A stretch of 64,000 nt of DNA from Stentor roeselii (GCA_006503475.1 RSEH01000204.1:24279-88278), one strand, 5' to 3'. Positions 37,994-49,439 are shown, counted from the first letter of the stretch. Translations and numbers: made by a program. The notes: generated from the letters alone by a model not told the origin.

Positions 37994-39211
37994 TTATTGG
38001 TCTAAAAACGTCATGAACTGGTCCTTGTTGTCTTTCGGCTCAACTCTTAGAGATTTCAGGTCTTTTCTTGTAAAACTACGGATTTTCACCTCCAGAAGTC
38101 CTGAACCGGAAAGGTTCTTCATTTTGTCTAAGTGGGATTTTATCTCTGGAAGAGTTGAGGCCGAACCCGCGTAGGCGTAACCTGAACCTTCAGCGAGTTT
38201 TGTGAAATCTACGCAATCGCCCACGCTTGCTAAGCCACCTGCACTCTCGTGAACGTGGTTGTTGAAGACTATGTGACGCAGGTTGCTTAACTTGCGAGCT
38301 CCGATTTGAGGAGCTGCTCCCATGTGCATGAAAAATGAACCGTCACCGTCGAGAACGTATACCATCTTTGATGGCTTTGCTAATGCGATTCCCATTGCGA
38401 TACTACTTGCGTGACCTTTCGCGCCCAGGCAGTAGAAGTCTTGACCCATTGAGAGACCTTTTTTCTCTCGGAATTCCATTAGTTCTCTTGATGAGAGCCC
38501 AGCTCCTGAAACAACAGCATCATATTTCCCAATATGTTCCATAATAAAATCCAGTGCTTCTTCCCTACTAAGTTCATATTTCGAAATAGGCTCAACCGAT
38601 TTTCTCTTATACGGTAAAAAAGTCCTTCTTCTAATAAGAAACGCATAAGGAGTTCCCTTAGTAGTCAAGTGTTGTTGAGCCAAATCAAGTGACTTAGCCG
38701 CTCCTTCTTCAAAATCAGGCAAGACTTCATAAGTAATTCCCAAGTCACTAAGCAAGCTCTTCATGACTTCTCCCTGGACCTTATGCTGAGGTTCGTCTTT
38801 TTTTCCCGGTTCGCCTCTCCAAGCGATGAGCAACAACATGGGAATCTTATAAACCCGAGGATCCACCAAGCTCAGCAGAGGGTTGACGACATTTCCCAGA
38901 CCCGAGTTTTGCATAATAAGGACTGGGTGCTTTTTCGTGGCCAGATGCCAGCCAGAAGCCAAGCCCATCGCAGTTCCTTCATTTGCACCAATTATGTAAC
39001 GCGATGGGTTGTGACGCTCGCTTATGCATTGGATCAAGTCGGTCAGTAATGAGTCAGGAAGACCTGTGAAAAAGTCAAAACCGCGCTCGATCATCTGGCT
39101 GTAAAAAACTTCTGCTGGAAGGAAATCACGCTCGGTCTCGTCAAGCGCGGAATTTTCAAGACGCACGAATCGTCGTAGAGGCTTTAGGGTTCTTGAAAGG
39201 CTTAGGAACAT
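37994..39211 (-). CDS. phosphonopyruvate decarboxylase
   Basis: Thiamine-diphosphate enzyme that decarboxylates 3-phosphonopyruvate to phosphonoacetaldehyde, the step that makes C-P bond formation from PEP irreversible on the way to 2-aminoethylphosphonate (ciliatine). The 405-residue protein has a basic N-terminal leader (MFLSLSRTLKPLRRFVRLEN) suggestive of mitochondrial targeting. Motifs: DFFTGLPDSLLTDLI; ANEGTAMGLASGWHL with catalytic Glu78; WRGEPGKKDEPQH; GAKGHASSIAMGIAL; and the TPP motif LDGDGS (287-292) with NN at 317-318, then HESAGG. The mutase and transaminase partners are not in this window. TAA stop. Confidence 0.93.
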   Translation of the reverse strand: MFLSLSRTLKPLRRFVRLENSALDETERDFLPAEVFYSQMIERGFDFFTGLPDSLLTDLIQCISERHNPSRYIIGANEGTAMGLASGWHLATKKHPVLIMQNSGLGNVVNPLLSLVDPRVYKIPMLLLIAWRGEPGKKDEPQHKVQGEVMKSLLSDLGITYEVLPDFEEGAAKSLDLAQQHLTTKGTPYAFLIRRRTFLPYKRKSVEPISKYELSREEALDFIMEHIGKYDAVVSGAGLSSRELMEFREKKGLSMGQDFYCLGAKGHASSIAMGIALAKPSKMVYVLDGDGSFFMHMGAAPQIGARKLSNLRHIVFNNHVHESAGGLASVGDCVDFTKLAEGSGYAYAGSASTLPEIKSHLDKMKNLSGSGLLEVKIRSFTRKDLKSLRVEPKDNKDQFMTFLDQ

Positions 39212-39704
39212 TTTATTAGACGTGAAGTTTGGGAATTTTTTATTAGGCGGAAAATGGTTGATTAATTTTAGGAAAGTTTGGGTAGTTGAAGGAAGTTTTT
39301 GAAAAGTAGAGAAGTGGGATTTTTTATTGTTTGAAGTTAGATTATTTTAAATGGAGGTTTATGGGTTAGAATCATGGTGTTAAGAGCTCTCTAAACCAGC
39401 ATCGGTTCTAATATAGTTTTTTCAGTTCGAAAGAAATTTATATTTATTTCAGGGATTTCTCTCTTTGTATTCGAAATTTAATTGGATAGTGGTAAAAGTT
39501 GTTTAATGATTCGGGCAAAAGCTCATTAAGATTATTGAAATATAATATAAGCGCCTTTCTAAATTTAAAGCATTAATGAGAAATTTGGAAAATTAATTGA
39601 TTTACAGAAGTCAGAAATGAGCTATTCAAGAAACATTCTATAAGGATATTTATACTAATATTCAATATTTAATAAACAAAATATTATTTAATAAATGATT
39701 TTAT
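39212..39704. other. intergenic region
   Basis: 493 bp. The part next to the decarboxylase start is G/T-rich on the plus strand, that is C/A-rich and G-poor in the gene's sense. The rest is AT-rich without recognised features. Confidence 0.5.
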
Positions 39705-40184
39705 CTAAATGGTTAAATTTCTATTCTGCGTCTCGTTCAAAATTCTTCTGGAGTTTATTGTTATAGCAACCAAAAGCGTAATAAGAATTGCACTAAAAAA
39801 GAAAGTACCTAAATACCTAAGGAACCAAAAATAATAATAATAATAGTAGTGCATACCAAGCATTATTGCAAGATATAAAATAAAGCTCTCAAGCATCAAA
39901 GATATTACAATTATGATGATACTGGTAATGTAAATGCATTTCATTGAACAACAATTGTTTTTATAGATTGAGCAGCAAGCAAATATTGAATAAATAAAAA
40001 AAAGACCCGACAAACTAATTAGGAATATCTCTGAAGCAATACAAGAATAGATGAGACACATCACAGAATCTATCAATAAAATAATGCTTAGCAGCTTTAA
40101 ATTCGAATGATAAATAGGTATATTAGATATATTTGCATCATTAGTTATTCCTGCAGATTCAGGATCTAAGGACTTAACTTTCAT
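39705..40184 (-). CDS. small four-helix membrane protein, 159 aa
   Basis: ATG at 40182-40184, TAG stop. Four hydrophobic segments are visible: LSIILLIDSVMCLIYSCIAS, FLISLSGLFFIYSIFACCSI, YITSIIIIVISLMLESFILY and FFFSAILITLLVAITI. A Tyr run (YYYYYYF) precedes the last helix and both tails are short. Topology resembles MARVEL/tetraspan-like small membrane proteins but no family signature is present. AT-rich codon use differs from the gene-dense left side. Confidence 0.7.
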   Translation of the reverse strand: MKVKSLDPESAGITNDANISNIPIYHSNLKLLSIILLIDSVMCLIYSCIASEIFLISLSGLFFIYSIFACCSIYKNNCCSMKCIYITSIIIIVISLMLESFILYLAIMLGMHYYYYYYFWFLRYLGTFFFSAILITLLVAITINSRRILNETQNRNLTI

Positions 40185-40594
40185 TTTTATAGGAAAAATT
40201 AATAGCTTTATTTACTATTTTTATCTTGAATCAGAAGAAGTTGCTTTATATATGAAACATGATGAATTTCTGAAAAACCTTTTAATAATTTTGAAACGAT
40301 TTTAGATAGATTAGTAAATATTCATAAGATTATACAAGTTTCTTCGTTTGTTGCTCAATTGATTTTAGAAAATGCTAATTCTAAGTTAAATAAGCCAGGT
40401 GCTAGCTATTTGTTTTAAATTATATCTGAAAAAAGTTTCCTAGAGGATTTATAAGTAAAACCTAAGTCTGTATCAAATATCTTATCATTAGTTGAAACAT
40501 TATAAGATAATTCAACGAAACCGTGAATTCACAGACCAAATCCTTCCATTTTCACTTAAGTTACTAGTATTAAGGGATAAAATATTCTTATCAA
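40185..40594. other. intergenic region
   Basis: 410 bp, AT-rich, no recognised feature. Confidence 0.45.
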
Positions 40595-41935
40595 TTATTC
40601 TTGATAGACTTTGAAATTTCTTTCGAAATTTCTCTTCATCTCTTGATTAGGAACAATAAATCCACAGCTATCAATTTTCGTGACAAGTCCCGCATGTATC
40701 ATCAAAGTAATCAACGAATCTTCCTCACTACAAAAATTCTGAAAATCAATCTTTTCCTCTACATTAAACTGCACAGAACTAGTTCTTAGCAACTCTCGAA
40801 TACGTCCAAAAGTCTTCAAAAGTGGTATAATCTTATTGAAAAGCTTAAAAGAATCCTCATCACGCCAGTAGTTCCAAAAGGGTTCAGGTAGTTTGATCCT
40901 AAGGTTTTCTAAACAATGCATGACTGACCAAGGGTTAAACAATGAGACTCCTCCAATTTGATACCCTTTGTACCAGTTCATAACATCTTTTTTAGTTGAG
41001 TAAAAATTCAAGTCTGTTCTCTGTTTCAACAAGTTCTCAATGAGTAAATCGACTTCAGTCTCAGTGAAGCCAAAGAAATCATTGAAATATGGACTCAAGA
41101 CGGAATCATGAGTGGAATGACTGAGATTAGAAAACATGCTGCTATTTATAAGTGGACTTTCCCCTGCAAACACTGCTAATTCAACCATCGGGTTGTTTTT
41201 AATGCCAGAAAATAGCGAATTCGTTAAATCTAAACAGCATTTAAATAACTCTGAGTTATTTAAAGCCAGTCTCATCAGCATGGCATCGAAATCGTCAACC
41301 AACAAAACTATAGACTTTTTATGATGAGAAAAAAGAGCATCGATAAGGTAAGTGATTGAGTTTTCTATATCTAACATTGAAATCAGATTCAAGTCTTCTC
41401 GAAACTTATTCAGCAAGTCACACAAAGAGCTAAAACTATTTCTTTTTTCCGAGTTTATCAAATAGTCATGCTCTAAGAGGGTAGTTTTTAAAGATTTGGC
41501 AAATGCGAAGAGAAGCTCTTTTTTTGAGGTAGGACAGCAGTTTTCAAATGAGAGAAAGACAACTGCATTAGAGGACTTTCTTGATAAATTTTCTTTTGAT
41601 ATTTCAAGGTTTTTGAAGGCTGAATTTTTTGGATTATCTCCGTTTTCTTCAGTTCCCTGCTGAAAAAAATGTTTTAACATGGTCATGTTCATTGTTTTAC
41701 CCCAACCTCTTGGACGAGTCAACCAAAGAGCTTCGATTTTGCTATCGAGCAGTCTTTTTATAAGCAATGACTTGTCAACATAAAAAAAGGGGCTTTTTTC
41801 TAATCGGATTGTCCCAAATGAAGGAATCGAAGCAGGGAACATTTTGGGATTGAAACTCTGAGTCGAAATAGTGAATTTTCTGAAGTTTGGTGGAGATGGC
41901 TTGAAGTGGCTGCTTTTATATAGCTTATTAAACAT
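40595..41935 (-). CDS. AAA-ATPase-like protein (PF09820 type)
   Basis: A 446-residue protein of the 'predicted AAA-ATPase' family, patchily found in bacteria, fungi and protists. Family hallmarks in order: YVDKSLLIKRLLDS; Walker A LTRPRGWGKTMNMTMLKHFF (core 74-81); Walker B SIVLLVDDFDAML (about 208-220); FFGFTETEVDLLI; WYKGYQIGGVSLFNPWSV; and PFWNYW. The usual C-terminal PD-(D/E)XK nuclease-like domain is absent: the protein ends shortly after NQEMKRNFERNF, where that domain normally begins. The N-terminal 35 residues are basic and Ser/Phe-rich. The biological role of the family is unknown; patchy distribution suggests transfer. TAA stop. Confidence 0.85.
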   Translation of the reverse strand: MFNKLYKSSHFKPSPPNFRKFTISTQSFNPKMFPASIPSFGTIRLEKSPFFYVDKSLLIKRLLDSKIEALWLTRPRGWGKTMNMTMLKHFFQQGTEENGDNPKNSAFKNLEISKENLSRKSSNAVVFLSFENCCPTSKKELLFAFAKSLKTTLLEHDYLINSEKRNSFSSLCDLLNKFREDLNLISMLDIENSITYLIDALFSHHKKSIVLLVDDFDAMLMRLALNNSELFKCCLDLTNSLFSGIKNNPMVELAVFAGESPLINSSMFSNLSHSTHDSVLSPYFNDFFGFTETEVDLLIENLLKQRTDLNFYSTKKDVMNWYKGYQIGGVSLFNPWSVMHCLENLRIKLPEPFWNYWRDEDSFKLFNKIIPLLKTFGRIRELLRTSSVQFNVEEKIDFQNFCSEEDSLITLMIHAGLVTKIDSCGFIVPNQEMKRNFERNFKVYQE

Positions 41936-43332
41936 TATTATTTTAAATTTGCCTATTCAATAGACCTTCTAATTTCCATTACTCAGAATTAATCAGATTC
42001 TTAGCTGACTTAAGTTAAATAATCAAAAAAAGTGTAATGATTTTGAGTTTTCCTAAAGAGGTTCTTGCAGTACAGAAATGCATTCAGGAAAAAATCTCTT
42101 ATATTCTTGAAATTTTCTGTAAGTTTAATAGCCCGATATACTCTCTTTCATCTTTTCAAATTCTAATCATGCACTAAGTATCGGACACAGTTTTTATCAC
42201 CAGGGTCCTTAATCATTTCTCCCTTTTATCTCAAACAGTTTGCTAAAAGAATAAAATAAAGGTATTTTTCACCTGTTTATATAATTATTTCTTTCAGGGC
42301 AGGGGTAAGTCAAATCTATACTGCTTAGATATATCAATTTTTTATTAAAGTCATTATGGGAGTCTAAATACAAAAAAACATTCCCTATTCTTGTTTTTCT
42401 TTCATCCGCTTAAATGTCATCTGAAATAAAATCAACCTTCTGGCTAATTCAGTGCATTTTTCGTTGATTGAAGTCCACTGTTTTAAATCTCGTATTATTT
42501 TAGGCCTTGATTCGCTTTTTAAGTAGTTTTATAGCATGGGATGAAGTTTTTTTTTCAGAACTTTCTAGTTTTCTGAAATTTTTTTGCTATTTTCTGAATG
42601 AATTGCTTGCTTTTTAAATTTACTGATTGAAAAAATAGGCTTGAAAGAGAAATAGTATCGATTTGCATAGATAATCCTGAAATTGAAGTGATCCATGATT
42701 TCACATAAGATTCATTGCTTCGGCAGAGCTAACACTGCATTTCTGATGCCATTTTGCAGTCTTGAATCTAGCAGGACATATTATGTAGACTATAACACGG
42801 ATTAGATAATTAGCTGATAGTTTGAATTCAAGAACGTAAAATTAACTTTTTATTAAGGAATAGACTTCTTTAATTTAGGTTTATAAATAGTGATTGAATT
42901 TGTCTAAGAAAATCTGGTTGAAGCTTTGAATATTAGTGGAATTTGATCATTTAAATAAAAATGATTGACTGGGCAAATATTAAAGTAATAAAATATAAGT
43001 AAAGTATCTAGATCAGTTGAAGAAGGAATAATACTTAATTTGTTATACTAAGTATCTAAAATGTTTATTTTAACTATTTAACCTTTTGCATCAAAAATTA
43101 TATAGAAATTATTTGAAAATCATTGAATAATGGATTGAAATTATAAGGTAATGTATTGATTGAACCTTCAATTCAAAGAATCTTCACAATTCTGATTATA
43201 GATTTATAATATAATGAACTCTGATATAATGTTGTAAGTAGATATGTTTTGATTTATTACAATCATCAGGGTTTTACATTTTTGTTGATTAATAAAAGCC
43301 TTATTTTGACCTTCTGATTTCTCCTCGATTAC
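41936..43332. other. long AT-rich intergenic region
   Basis: About 1.4 kb between the start of the ATPase gene and the stop of cyclophilin copy 2. The minus-strand frame in phase with the cyclophilin can be read through it, but stop codons occur about once per 17-18 codons, close to chance for this composition, so I do not call a gene. Confidence 0.5.
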
Positions 43333-43881
43333 CTAATTATTTTGAGTTAATTCTCCACAGTCTATTATTAAAATTCTTTCTCGAGTGGTGCCTGAACTGG
43401 TCCCCAAAGGTTCAATTTTTCTAAGAACATCCATTCCTTCAATAACCTTTCCGAAAGCTGTGTTTTTTCCATCAAGCCAAGGGCAAGGGGCGAAAGTGAT
43501 AAAGAACTGAGATCCGTTGGTATTGGGACCATCATTGACCATGCTGAGCACCCCTGCCTGGTCATGTTTTAACTCGAAGTTCTCGTCTGGGAATCTGTGA
43601 CCATAGATGCTCCACCCACTTGTTCCATCCCCTTTTATGTAATCCCCGCCTTGGCACATGAACTTCGGAATCACTCGGTGAAATGGTGAGCCTTTGTAGG
43701 ACATGGCCGTATCTTTGATCTTTATGCCTTCATTGTCTAAGCAGAGCAGACGAAAATTTTCTGTTGTATGGGGAACGATATCTGCTCGCAGCTCGAAGAT
43801 TATCTTACCTAATAATACACCATTTGACTGAATCTCGAAGTAAACTTTGGGAAGATTTATTGAGAAATTGCGAAGCGTCAT
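43333..43881 (-). CDS. cyclophilin-type isomerase, copy 2, with altered active site
   Basis: A 182-residue paralogue of the 9,650-10,198 gene, same length and collinear, with a TAG stop. The fold signatures [25 protein letters not shown] and CPWLDGK are kept, including catalytic Arg69 and Trp135. Several positions that line the CypA substrate pocket differ: SMANAG has become SMVNDG, and the His of WLDGKH is Asn140 (WLDGKN). The protein may have changed substrate preference or reduced catalysis. The N-terminus (MTLRNFSINLPKVYF) is short and not clearly a targeting signal. It lies isolated between AT-rich gaps of about 1.4 and 2.2 kb. Confidence 0.95.
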   Translation of the reverse strand: MTLRNFSINLPKVYFEIQSNGVLLGKIIFELRADIVPHTTENFRLLCLDNEGIKIKDTAMSYKGSPFHRVIPKFMCQGGDYIKGDGTSGWSIYGHRFPDENFELKHDQAGVLSMVNDGPNTNGSQFFITFAPCPWLDGKNTAFGKVIEGMDVLRKIEPLGTSSGTTRERILIIDCGELTQNN

Positions 43882-46043
43882 TTATTTGGAAACTGGGGAA
43901 CTGCATCAAGGGATTAATGTTTTAGAACGTGATAGAAGGTAAGAGACTTAAGTGTTTATGAAGAAAATACTTAAAATTGAATAATTCTAAAGTTCCATTT
44001 GCTTTGATATAAGTAAGTTCTATAGAAAGCCTATCACACTTTTTTATACCTGGCCTGACCTTATCAGCTTGCCTCTCCCTAAAATTCTCAGATATTGATT
44101 TGAGGAATAGAAAAACTCGAATTGTTGTTAGGAAAATAAAATATAAATTTTTCTTTATTACTTTTAAAAGATTTTACAGCTTCTATTAAAAGTATCATTT
44201 TTTGTCAGGTATTTACAAATCAGATTGAAACAAGATGATTATATTTAATATATAGTTGATATAAAGGGATTGCTTTGATACTAGTGACGAATCCAGAAAT
44301 ATTTAATGATCTTAATGACTTTCAATTATATCCACGCTTATCAAGTGATATAATCATCTTGATACTAATATTTGTGAAAATTTGTTAAGTTTTACATAAA
44401 TAATTAAAAAAACAGATTCTAAACTTAAAATTTATTTTATGATCACAGATTTTTCGATTGTTAACAAAAATGTTTTCCTCTGTTAAGATTCAAGATAGAA
44501 ATAAACCTGACCTTGTCAATTAAAACAGAATCTGCCAATATCAGATAAATACTATAGATATCATGTTAAATTCAATTGAGTACTTAAGAAAGTTTTCTTA
44601 AAGCCTCAGGATTTTTGTCTGGCATATCTCTGCATAAACAATTTACTTCTAAGATCTTTATTCTGCAGGTCAAATCTAATCCGAACAAAATATGAACGTT
44701 AGATGATCTAGAATTTAAAGTTTTTTAGGTAAAAAGACTTGGGTATTTTGCAGTGTTTAAATAACTATGATATCCTTTAGTGATGATATTTAATAGGAAT
44801 TTTTGGATTAATTAAATCTTATAATAAATTTTATTCTGATGATTACTTTGAATTCATGTATAATAGTCCCAACTTAAATATATTTTTTATGTACTTATAG
44901 TGAAAATCATATCTTTAATATGTTAATTCCTATCAATTATCGAACATCTTTCAAGTCTCTAAGTACTAGACATGAATATAAGGTGAAATTAATTTGTAAT
45001 GGTTCCCTGACCCAGAAGTTCGACAAGCAACAATTCATATTAATTCTTCAATCTAAATCATGAAATATTCTAGTATGATATTAGTTAATATCTCTAAAGT
45101 GATTTTAAGGAAGCTTCCTGGTGCTTTAATTTTCAGATACTGAGCGATTAGAGATTAGCATAAGATTATAAATATTTTTTGTTTTAATCAGTATTCGAAC
45201 TATCAGAATTAATACAAAACATAATAAATTAAATTAATAATTTCTTTTTCTTTTTCAAATAAGAACCTCCAAGGCTATATGCGAAATGGGTAATTGTTGG
45301 CCATATTTAGAAATTTTTTAAAAAAGTGATGAAAATCAAAAGTTCTCAAGTATTTTAATAGTGAAGATAATTGTGAAGTTAGATAATACCTAAACTTTGA
45401 ATAAGAAAAACTAATTAAAAATCAATTTATGTATTAAATTTCTTGGATTGTCCAATTTATTAGCTGGGTCGTAGAGTTGATGATAAGTACTCACATGATG
45501 AAACAAATTAATCATCTAGACTTTGATTGCCCATTACTGAGTTGAGGCCAATCTTTCAATTCTTCTCTTAAGTGAACGTGAGAATTTTTCATGAAACACC
45601 TCAATTCTGCTGAATGATAGGATCAGGAATAACTTTACAGAATAATTTCTTACTTTTATTAAATTCTATCTTATTCACCTTAACTAGGTATGGGCTTATA
45701 ATTACAAAAATGGGCCATGATATTGTTTTAGAGTGAAGTGTCTATTAGAATATTTTTCATGTTCTTCCTGAGGCTGGTTGATATGGATTAGATCAAATTT
45801 TTTTAATGCATAGAGAGAAAGATCAATAAATTTTAAATCATTTTTCTAGAAAGAAAGTAGTGAATATTTTGATTCAAAATTTATTTTGTGAATTTTTTTC
45901 CAAGATATTAGTTCACTTGAACTCATGATTAAAATATTTACTCTTCAAAAAAGTTACAGATATGAATTACTACTCAAACCACATAAAATTAGATGATAAT
46001 ACTCAATAAACTAACTATATCTAATTAATATCTATCTTGATTT
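43882..46043. other. long AT-rich gene-poor region
   Basis: About 2.2 kb. Short stretches (for example minus strand around 44,620-44,730 and 45,540-45,660) read as protein-like for 30-45 codons, but with flanking stops at near-chance density. They may be remnants of decayed genes. Nothing is supported strongly enough to name. Confidence 0.4.
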
Positions 46044-49000
46044 TCAAGTCCTAGTAATATTTAATTTTGGTTCAAGAGCTACGGCATCTGCATCAGATAC
46101 ATTACCTATTTTTTCAGCAGCAATTATCACCTTATTACTACATTCTTCTGGACTATTCAAAGTATTTTTTTGCTTGAATCTTGTCATAATTTTTTCTAAC
46201 TGTTTCTCAAAAAAACTCATAGTAAACCCAGCGATTCCAAATAATCCAGAAACTGTTCCGAGCAAAGCCCCAGCAAAAAAGAAAAGGTCCTGCTTTAAGA
46301 GTCTTTTTGTAATAAGAACACTTGAATTGATATCAATTAAAAGTTTAACATAAAAGTTAGCAACGAATGGAAGTTCTTCAGTGATATGTTGACTTCCTTG
46401 AACAGGGCTGCTCTTCTGAGAAATATGATATCCAGTCACATCATTTTCCCATTGATTAGACTCGGACTCAAACAAAGAAGGGGTGGCTAAGAAGTTAAAT
46501 TCGTTTGGAACAGATCCAATGAAGACATATTGACTATTTGGTAGAAGTACTGTTGTTACTGAACTCTCTTCATCAGGAATCGAAGAACTTGCTTTCATTG
46601 TCAGTTGAATCCCTGAAGTGTAGCTGAGACTTTCAGAGATGTTGAAATTTAATTGGGCACCTGTATTGATTTCGCCGTGCTCACAAGTTACTTGAATAGT
46701 GCAGGTCTTATCACTATCAATTTTACAAGTAGTTGTAATATCAGAGCAGTTTATGTTTACCAAGTAAGTTTTGATTGATGGTGCACATTTAGAATTTTTT
46801 ACACATTGGCCGCCGAAGGAATCCAGAGACAGTTCGAACGAAAGTGATTTTGACTCAAATGATGTGGATTCCATTATGATTAAAGGCACCTGACCTTTTG
46901 TTTCTTGAATGTTTGCTTTCGCGAATGTAAAAATAGCTGTGCAGGTCACCATGAGTGACCCAAGGATAAAAATAACAGTAAAAAGTCCTCCAATTTTTGT
47001 CTGTTTCTTTATGATATAGGCTCCTTGTTCATAATTATGGTTAAGATCATATAAGTCAAGTTTTTCTAAGTAAGTACGCAATTTATTTATAACCAAGCAA
47101 CAGACAACAAGAATAACACTTGGAATAACCACTGCAAGTCGAAATATTAGTAAATCTTCTGAAATATCAGGTTCTTTATAAGATGAAGGCTGAAAAGAGT
47201 TAATTCTTTGTGTTTGACTTTTAGTAGATGGGATTGTGCTACCGACTGGGCAAAATGAATTTTCAGGGCAGGGTAAACAATTTTCCGCTCCTGTTTCGTT
47301 ATTGTAATGGCCCTCAGGACAAGGAATGCATTGAAAAATACTTGATGCTGCATTTTTATTGTTATAAGTTCCTGGACCACACTCTTGACACTCAAAACTC
47401 CCTTGCTTGTCGTTAAAGTAACCTTTTTTACACATTTTGCATTCACTACCAGAAGAATATGTGCCTGCAGAGCAAAGGGCTTCACAGCCGATTTCATCGC
47501 ACAAGTCCTCAATATCGAACTTCGCAAAAATAGGATTTCCTACCTTATGACTAATAAAATTCTCTCCACCCCGACCTCCTCCATAAACATACAAAAGCTT
47601 ACCAAAATAAACAAATCCAGCTCCGAAACTAATATAATCGATTTGCGCCTCAGATTTTATAAATTCTTCTTGCCCAAAAAAGCTTATAGTATTAACTGGA
47701 TTTTGAAACCAGTACTCGCCTCCAATGCTGATTAAATAATCTCCAACCCAAACTTTGCTAGAAAATGCAGCCGAATCTGACTCCTCGCTATATTCTGAAT
47801 AAAACAATTCCCAAGTCATAGACGAAAAGTTAAAAAAATCGATTTGATCAGACCCATAGCCTACTTCCTGACATCCAAGCGAAACAAAGAAAAGATCATC
47901 ATCAATCCAACAATAAGGTGAACTCACTTTTTGCAGTCCTTCATCAGAAAGTAGTGAAAATTGATTATTGCCAATATCATACTGCCAAAGTTCATTCGAT
48001 TTAACTTTATTTCTTTCCCCTCCATATAGAAAAACTTTGAGGTTTTTCACAACCAAACAAGCACCCTTCGCAGGACTTGGGTTGATCAATGATGTCGGTT
48101 TGAGTTCAACCCAGTAATTTGTGATTGAGTTAAAAATGAACAAGTCATTTTTCAATTCCGTGCTGCCCATTCCTCCCCAGATCACAAAAATATTGCCTTC
48201 TGAACCTGCTGCATGAAGATATCTCTGACTCGGAATATCACCTTTTGCTGTGACTAACTTCCAGACTTCAGAGTTCAAGTTTAAGGTCCAGATATCGTTG
48301 AAAAGAGTCTCTGAATCGATTCCTCCGAAAATATAGAGCTTTGAGTTTATTGCTACCATTGAATGGTGAGATCTAAATGGAGGCTGCTCAAAATGATCGT
48401 TTATCAATTCATGTTCGAAGTCTTTTAAAGTTATTTTACCAAAAGTATTTGAAAAAGAGTATTGAGCGCTTCCAAGGTAATTTCCAAAAATGTACAAAGA
48501 ATCTTCAATTATAACTATCTTTATGAAAATAGTTTCATCAGAATCAGGTAAAAGTTGTAAGTTTTTCCATTGTTTTTTGTCATCTATTAAACTGATCCTA
48601 ACACTGTCGAATATTTCATCGTTTGTTTCGAATTTTTCTCTACATATCAGGTAAAGTTGGTCTTTATATACAAAACTTGAAGTGAATTTAGAGCATAAAA
48701 AGAAACTTTTCTTATCAGAGATGACTGTCCAACTGAGAGTTGTCAAAGAATAGCTATATAAATATATAAGGAAATCATCATCATCATAGATGCCTCCAGT
48801 ATGCAAAATATTCCCATCATAATAAACAAGAAAAGGGTAATGCGAAATATCTGGCACTTCCCCATCATCCGGAAGTTTTTCCCATTCAAAATTGCTACAA
48901 TTAAGCCTACTTATCCTTTACCTGTACAATTCAATCAGATTATCATCAGAATTATTTTCTGCCAAAACCACAAAATACTGGATTTCCTCCTCAACATAAG

Positions 49001-49439
49001 TAGTAAAAACATTAAACCCATCAGGAAGTGGAGTATTAAAAGTTTTAACCTTTTGCCACTTTTTCGTGTCAAAATCAAATTCCCATAAATCATTTTCATA
49101 GCCGAGATCAGTTATTCCTCCAAACACAAAGAGTTTTGACTCAGTAAAACTTGAGAAGCCTCCTAAAATATTTCGCGCTGCTGCTTAAAGTTTACAAGGA
49201 GCTTCCAGTGAAGTGACCATGACCTTTTCCCAGAAAGTAGTGTCTAATGAAAATTCCCAGAGATCGGCATAGAGACAATCGCTGCAATCTCCACCGAAGA
49301 TTGTGATGGAGTTTCTGGATTTGAGGTAAGTCATAAGTGGGTTTCCCCGTATCGGGGGAGGTGATCTGGGTTCAGGGACGAAATCAACTTTTAGCGAGAT
49401 ACTTACACATATGTCTACAAATAGCCACAGTGATACCAT
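46044..49439 (-). CDS. Kelch-repeat, cysteine-rich membrane receptor with two 15-nt introns
   Basis: Three exons, 49439-49196, 49180-48922 and 48906-46044, join in frame across two 15-nt introns to give 1,121 residues. A signal peptide (MVSLWLFVDICVSISLKV) is followed by Kelch repeats over roughly 45-600 (SITIFGGDCSDCLYADLWEF; KLYIFGGIDSETLFNDIWTL; LYVYGGG). A GCC2/GCC3-type cysteine-rich region (about 650-730) contains CKKGYFNDKQGSFECQECGP and PCPEGHYNNETGAENC. Helices lie near 752-774 (FRLAVVIPSVILVVCCLVI), 805-830 and 1052-1080 (FFFAGALLGTVSGLFGIAGF). This is a ciliate-type surface receptor; the ligand is unknown. Stop is TGA. Confidence 0.88.
48907..48921 (-). other. 15-nt intron
   Basis: Minus-strand sequence GTAAAGGATAAGTAG. 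It contains an in-frame TAA; removal joins ...LIELYR to LNCSNFEW in frame. Length and GTA...TAG ends match the heterotrich 15-nt intron class. Confidence 0.9.
49181..49195 (-). other. 15-nt intron
   Basis: Minus-strand sequence GTAAACTTTAAGCAG. It contains an in-frame TAA; removal joins SLEAP to SARNILGGFSSFTESKLFVF, restoring the first Kelch repeats. Confidence 0.9.

Noticed and set aside
36523-39211. GDH and phosphonopyruvate decarboxylase as a functional gene pair.
   Set aside because: They are convergent, not co-transcribed, and close spacing is normal in this genome.
42340-43332. The reading frame of cyclophilin copy 2 seems to continue past its TAG for over 300 codons if stops are read as Gln/Trp.
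   Set aside because: Stops occur about every 17-18 codons, close to the chance rate for AT-rich DNA, and the residues are just those that AT-rich codons give (N, K, I, F, Y, S). No motif supports it.
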